From OAS926 sp035503715 (GTDB taxonomy: Bacteria > Pseudomonadota > Alphaproteobacteria > Rhizobiales > Rhizobiaceae): a DNA stretch of 9,283 bases. Below the pieces are notes generated by a model. That model had not been told where the DNA came from. It saw nothing but the letters and a program-made list of their open reading frames with translations, and did no database searches. Position numbers and translations under genes: made by a program. The stretch lies in the NCBI GenBank assembly GCA_035503715.1, contig DATJTE010000138.1:1-9283 (forward strand), read 5' to 3'. How positions within the stretch are numbered: position 1 is the stretch's first letter; every line of letters begins with the position of its first letter. Below, one piece after another: positions 7,582 through 9,283 of this stretch.

Positions 7582-8978
7582 TTCCGGCGCTCACCTTCAA
7601 GGACAAGCGTGTCGCGCTGTTCGGGCTCGGCGGTTCCGGGCTGGCGACCGCGCTTGCGTTGAAGGAAGGCGGCGCCGCCGTTGTCGGATGGGACGACAAT
7701 CCTGAAAGCGTGCAGAAGGCTGCCGATCAGGGCGTCACGGTTTCCGATCTGCGTGGCGAAGACTGGAGCCGATTTTCGTCTTTCGTCCTTTCGCCGGGCG
7801 TGCCGCTGACCCATCCGAAACCGCACTGGACGGTCGATCTCGCTCGCGCTGCCGGCGTGGAGATCATCGGTGATGTCGAGCTTTTCGCGCGCGAACGAAC
7901 TTTGAGCGGAGCAGATGCGCCATTTATCGCGGTCACTGGCACCAACGGCAAATCGACGACGACGGCGCTCACCGCTCATATCCTGAAGGCAGCCGGCCGC
8001 GACTCGCAGATGGGTGGCAATATCGGCCGGGCCGTGATGACACTCGACCCGCCGAAGGATGGCCGGTTCTACATTATCGAATGCTCATCCTACCAGATCG
8101 AACTCGCCCCTTCGATCAACCCGACCGCAGGTGTTCTGCTGAATCTCACGCCTGATCACCTCGATCGCCATGGCACGATGCAGCACTACGCTTCGATCAA
8201 GGAGCGGCTCGTTGCTGGCAGCGAGACAGCGGTGATCGGTGTCGATGATGTTTACTGTGCGCAGATCGCCGACCGGCTCGAGAGAGTGGGCAAGAACGTC
8301 ATCCGCATCTCCAAACGGCTGCCGCTGACCGACGGCTATTTCGCCGATGGGACCAATCTCATGGAGGCAGTGCACGGCCGCTATGAGCGCATAGGGTTCC
8401 TCGAGGGGATCGGCTCGCTGCGCGGCCAGCATAATGCGCAGAATGCGCTGGCGGCCGTCGCGGCCTGCCTCAAGGTTGGTCTGGACCTTGGCGAGATTCA
8501 GTCGGGACTCGAAAGCTTCCCCGGTCTGGCGCATCGCATGGAGCAGGTCGGCCGCAAGGGCAGGGTGCTGTTCGTCAACGATTCCAAGGCGACCAACGCG
8601 GATGCCGCGGCTCCCGCACTTTCCAGCTTCCCGCGCATCTACTGGATCGCAGGCGGCCTGCCCAAGGAGGGTGGTATAGAGCCGCTGCGCAGCCTGTTTC
8701 CACGTATCGCCAAGGCGTACCTGATCGGGGAGGCCGCTCCGGCGTTTTCGGCGACGCTCGGTGAAACGGTTCCTTATGAAATCTCCGGCAATCTGGCCGC
8801 TGCTGTCGACCACGCAGCCGCCGACGCGGCCCAGGATGATAGTGGCGAGGCTGTTGTTCTCTTGTCCCCCGCCTGTGCGAGTTTCGACCAGTTCAAGAAT
8901 TTCGAGGTCCGCGGCGACGCGTTCCGAAGCGCCGTGCGGGCGATCGATGGTGTGACACCTGTTGGAGGGCAAAGCTGA
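7578..8978 (+). CDS. murD: MurD, UDP-MurNAc-L-Ala:D-glutamate ligase
   Basis: A 466-residue cytoplasmic Mur ligase that adds D-glutamate to UDP-MurNAc-L-Ala, the step before MurE. Motifs in order: N-terminal Rossmann-like FGLGGSGLA (15-23) and SPGVP (72-76) for the UDP-substrate; central P-loop TGTNGKSTTTA (120-130), GGNIG (146-150), ECSSYQ (168-173), NLTPDHLDRH (189-198) and the likely carbamylated lysine K208; RGQHNAQN (282-289); C-terminal NDSKATN (334-340), AGGLPKEGG (358-366) and LLSPACASFDQFKNFEVRG (428-446), all typical of MurD. Length is slightly above E. coli (438). The ATG at 7578 overlaps the mraY stop (ATGA); the upstream Shine-Dalgarno match is weak (GAAG at 7569-7572), so initiation probably depends on coupling to mraY. 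The stop shares one base with the ftsW ATG. Confidence 0.98.
   Translation: MIPALTFKDKRVALFGLGGSGLATALALKEGGAAVVGWDDNPESVQKAADQGVTVSDLRGEDWSRFSSFVLSPGVPLTHPKPHWTVDLARAAGVEIIGDVELFARERTLSGADAPFIAVTGTNGKSTTTALTAHILKAAGRDSQMGGNIGRAVMTLDPPKDGRFYIIECSSYQIELAPSINPTAGVLLNLTPDHLDRHGTMQHYASIKERLVAGSETAVIGVDDVYCAQIADRLERVGKNVIRISKRLPLTDGYFADGTNLMEAVHGRYERIGFLEGIGSLRGQHNAQNALAAVAACLKVGLDLGEIQSGLESFPGLAHRMEQVGRKGRVLFVNDSKATNADAAAPALSSFPRIYWIAGGLPKEGGIEPLRSLFPRIAKAYLIGEAAPAFSATLGETVPYEISGNLAAAVDHAAADAAQDDSGEAVVLLSPACASFDQFKNFEVRGDAFRSAVRAIDGVTPVGGQS
8964..8969 (+). promoter_or_regulatory. Ribosome binding site for ftsW
   Basis: GGAGGG near the end of murD lies eight bases before the ATG at 8978. It supports that ATG; a GTG directly after it at 8981 is a possible alternative that would remove one residue. 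Confidence 0.7.
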
Positions 8979-9283
8979 TGGTGAGCCGGGTAGACAAGAG
9001 CCCCGTCGCAGTCTGGTGGTGGAGCGTCGATCGCTGGTTCCTTGCGGCCTTCCTCGCGCTGATGGGCCTCGGCATCGTGCTTTCGTTCGCGGCAAGTCCT
9101 GCTGTCGCCGAACGTATCGGCCTTGACAGTTTTCATTTCGCGACGCGCCAGATCGTTTTCATGATCCCGGCGCTCATCGTACTGATCTCGGTTTCTTTCC
9201 TCGATGCGCGCGAGGTACGCCGGCTCTCGCTTGTCATGCTCGGCGTGTCGCTGGTGATGATGGTGGCGGTTCTCTATATCGGC
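8978..9283 (+). CDS. ftsW: FtsW, septal peptidoglycan glycosyltransferase (5' part, cut by window end)
   Basis: The first 102 codons of a SEDS-family protein; the frame is still open at the last base. The protein begins with a cytoplasmic segment rich in Trp (VWWWSVDRW, 12-20), then a membrane segment at about 20-38, a short loop with AASPAVAERIG (38-48), the SEDS-type F(H)FATRQIVF (52-61) leading into a second membrane segment (about 58-75), then a charged turn (DAREVRR) and a third segment (about 84-101). This is the normal FtsW N-terminal topology; about three quarters of the protein lies outside the window, including the catalytic periplasmic loop. FtsW polymerises lipid II at the septum with FtsI as its transpeptidase partner. 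The gene could in principle be its paralogue rodA, but the position directly after murD points to ftsW. The ATG overlaps the murD stop by one base (TGATG). Confidence 0.94.
   Translation, partial: MVSRVDKSPVAVWWWSVDRWFLAAFLALMGLGIVLSFAASPAVAERIGLDSFHFATRQIVFMIPALIVLISVSFLDAREVRRLSLVMLGVSLVMMVAVLYIG

Noticed and set aside
2838..8570. A 17-base exact repeat at 2838-2854 (ftsI) and 8554-8570 (murD)
   Set aside because: Both copies are in the same codon phase and encode KGRVL with the preferred codons of this genome; no further similarity flanks them, so it is most likely coincidence.
8085..9095. A 336-codon - strand open frame spanning the end of murD and the start of ftsW
   Set aside because: It runs across two convincing + strand genes and shows no motif of its own.

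Overview
The window is a GC-rich stretch of the division and cell wall (dcw) cluster, with every gene on the + strand in the order mraZ - rsmH - ftsL - ftsI - murE - murF - mraY - murD - ftsW (the last cut by the window end). The gene order, the protein sequences (for example the Trp-rich start of FtsW and the YEMGSTIK active site of FtsI) and the base composition suggest an alphaproteobacterium, most likely of the Hyphomicrobiales (rhizobial group, perhaps Mesorhizobium/Phyllobacteriaceae-like). This placement rests on recalled family resemblance, not on a search.

Layout: 6-464 mraZ (transcriptional regulator of the cluster); 461-1474 rsmH (16S rRNA methyltransferase); 1479-1856 ftsL (small bitopic divisome protein, GTG start); 1853-3556 ftsI (septal transpeptidase); a 48-bp gap with a strong GC-rich hairpin; 3605-5053 murE, 5050-6480 murF, 6499-7581 mraY and 7578-8978 murD (cytoplasmic Mur ligases and the first membrane step); 8978-9283 the first 102 codons of ftsW. 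Coding density is close to complete. Five of the eight junctions are stop/start overlaps (four ATGA, one TGATG), the others are gaps of 4, 18 and 48 bp, so the set looks like one operon with strong translational coupling. The operon promoter lies upstream of base 1 and cannot be seen.

How the genes work together: MurD adds D-Glu, MurE adds (by motif) meso-diaminopimelate and MurF adds D-Ala-D-Ala to UDP-MurNAc-peptide in the cytoplasm; MraY moves the product onto undecaprenyl phosphate to make lipid I; FtsW and FtsI polymerise and crosslink lipid II-derived strands at the septum; FtsL helps recruit and activate FtsWI. MraZ and RsmH are the usual regulatory and ribosome-modifying companions at the 5' end.

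All nine genes look intact and ordinary, with all expected catalytic residues. I found no mobile element, tRNA, rRNA, CRISPR array or unfamiliar gene, and no sign of an undescribed system. The points worth a second look are small: the ftsI-murE hairpin, GANTC (CcrM-type) sites at four gene boundaries, start-codon decisions for rsmH and ftsL, and an Ala in the MurE P-loop.
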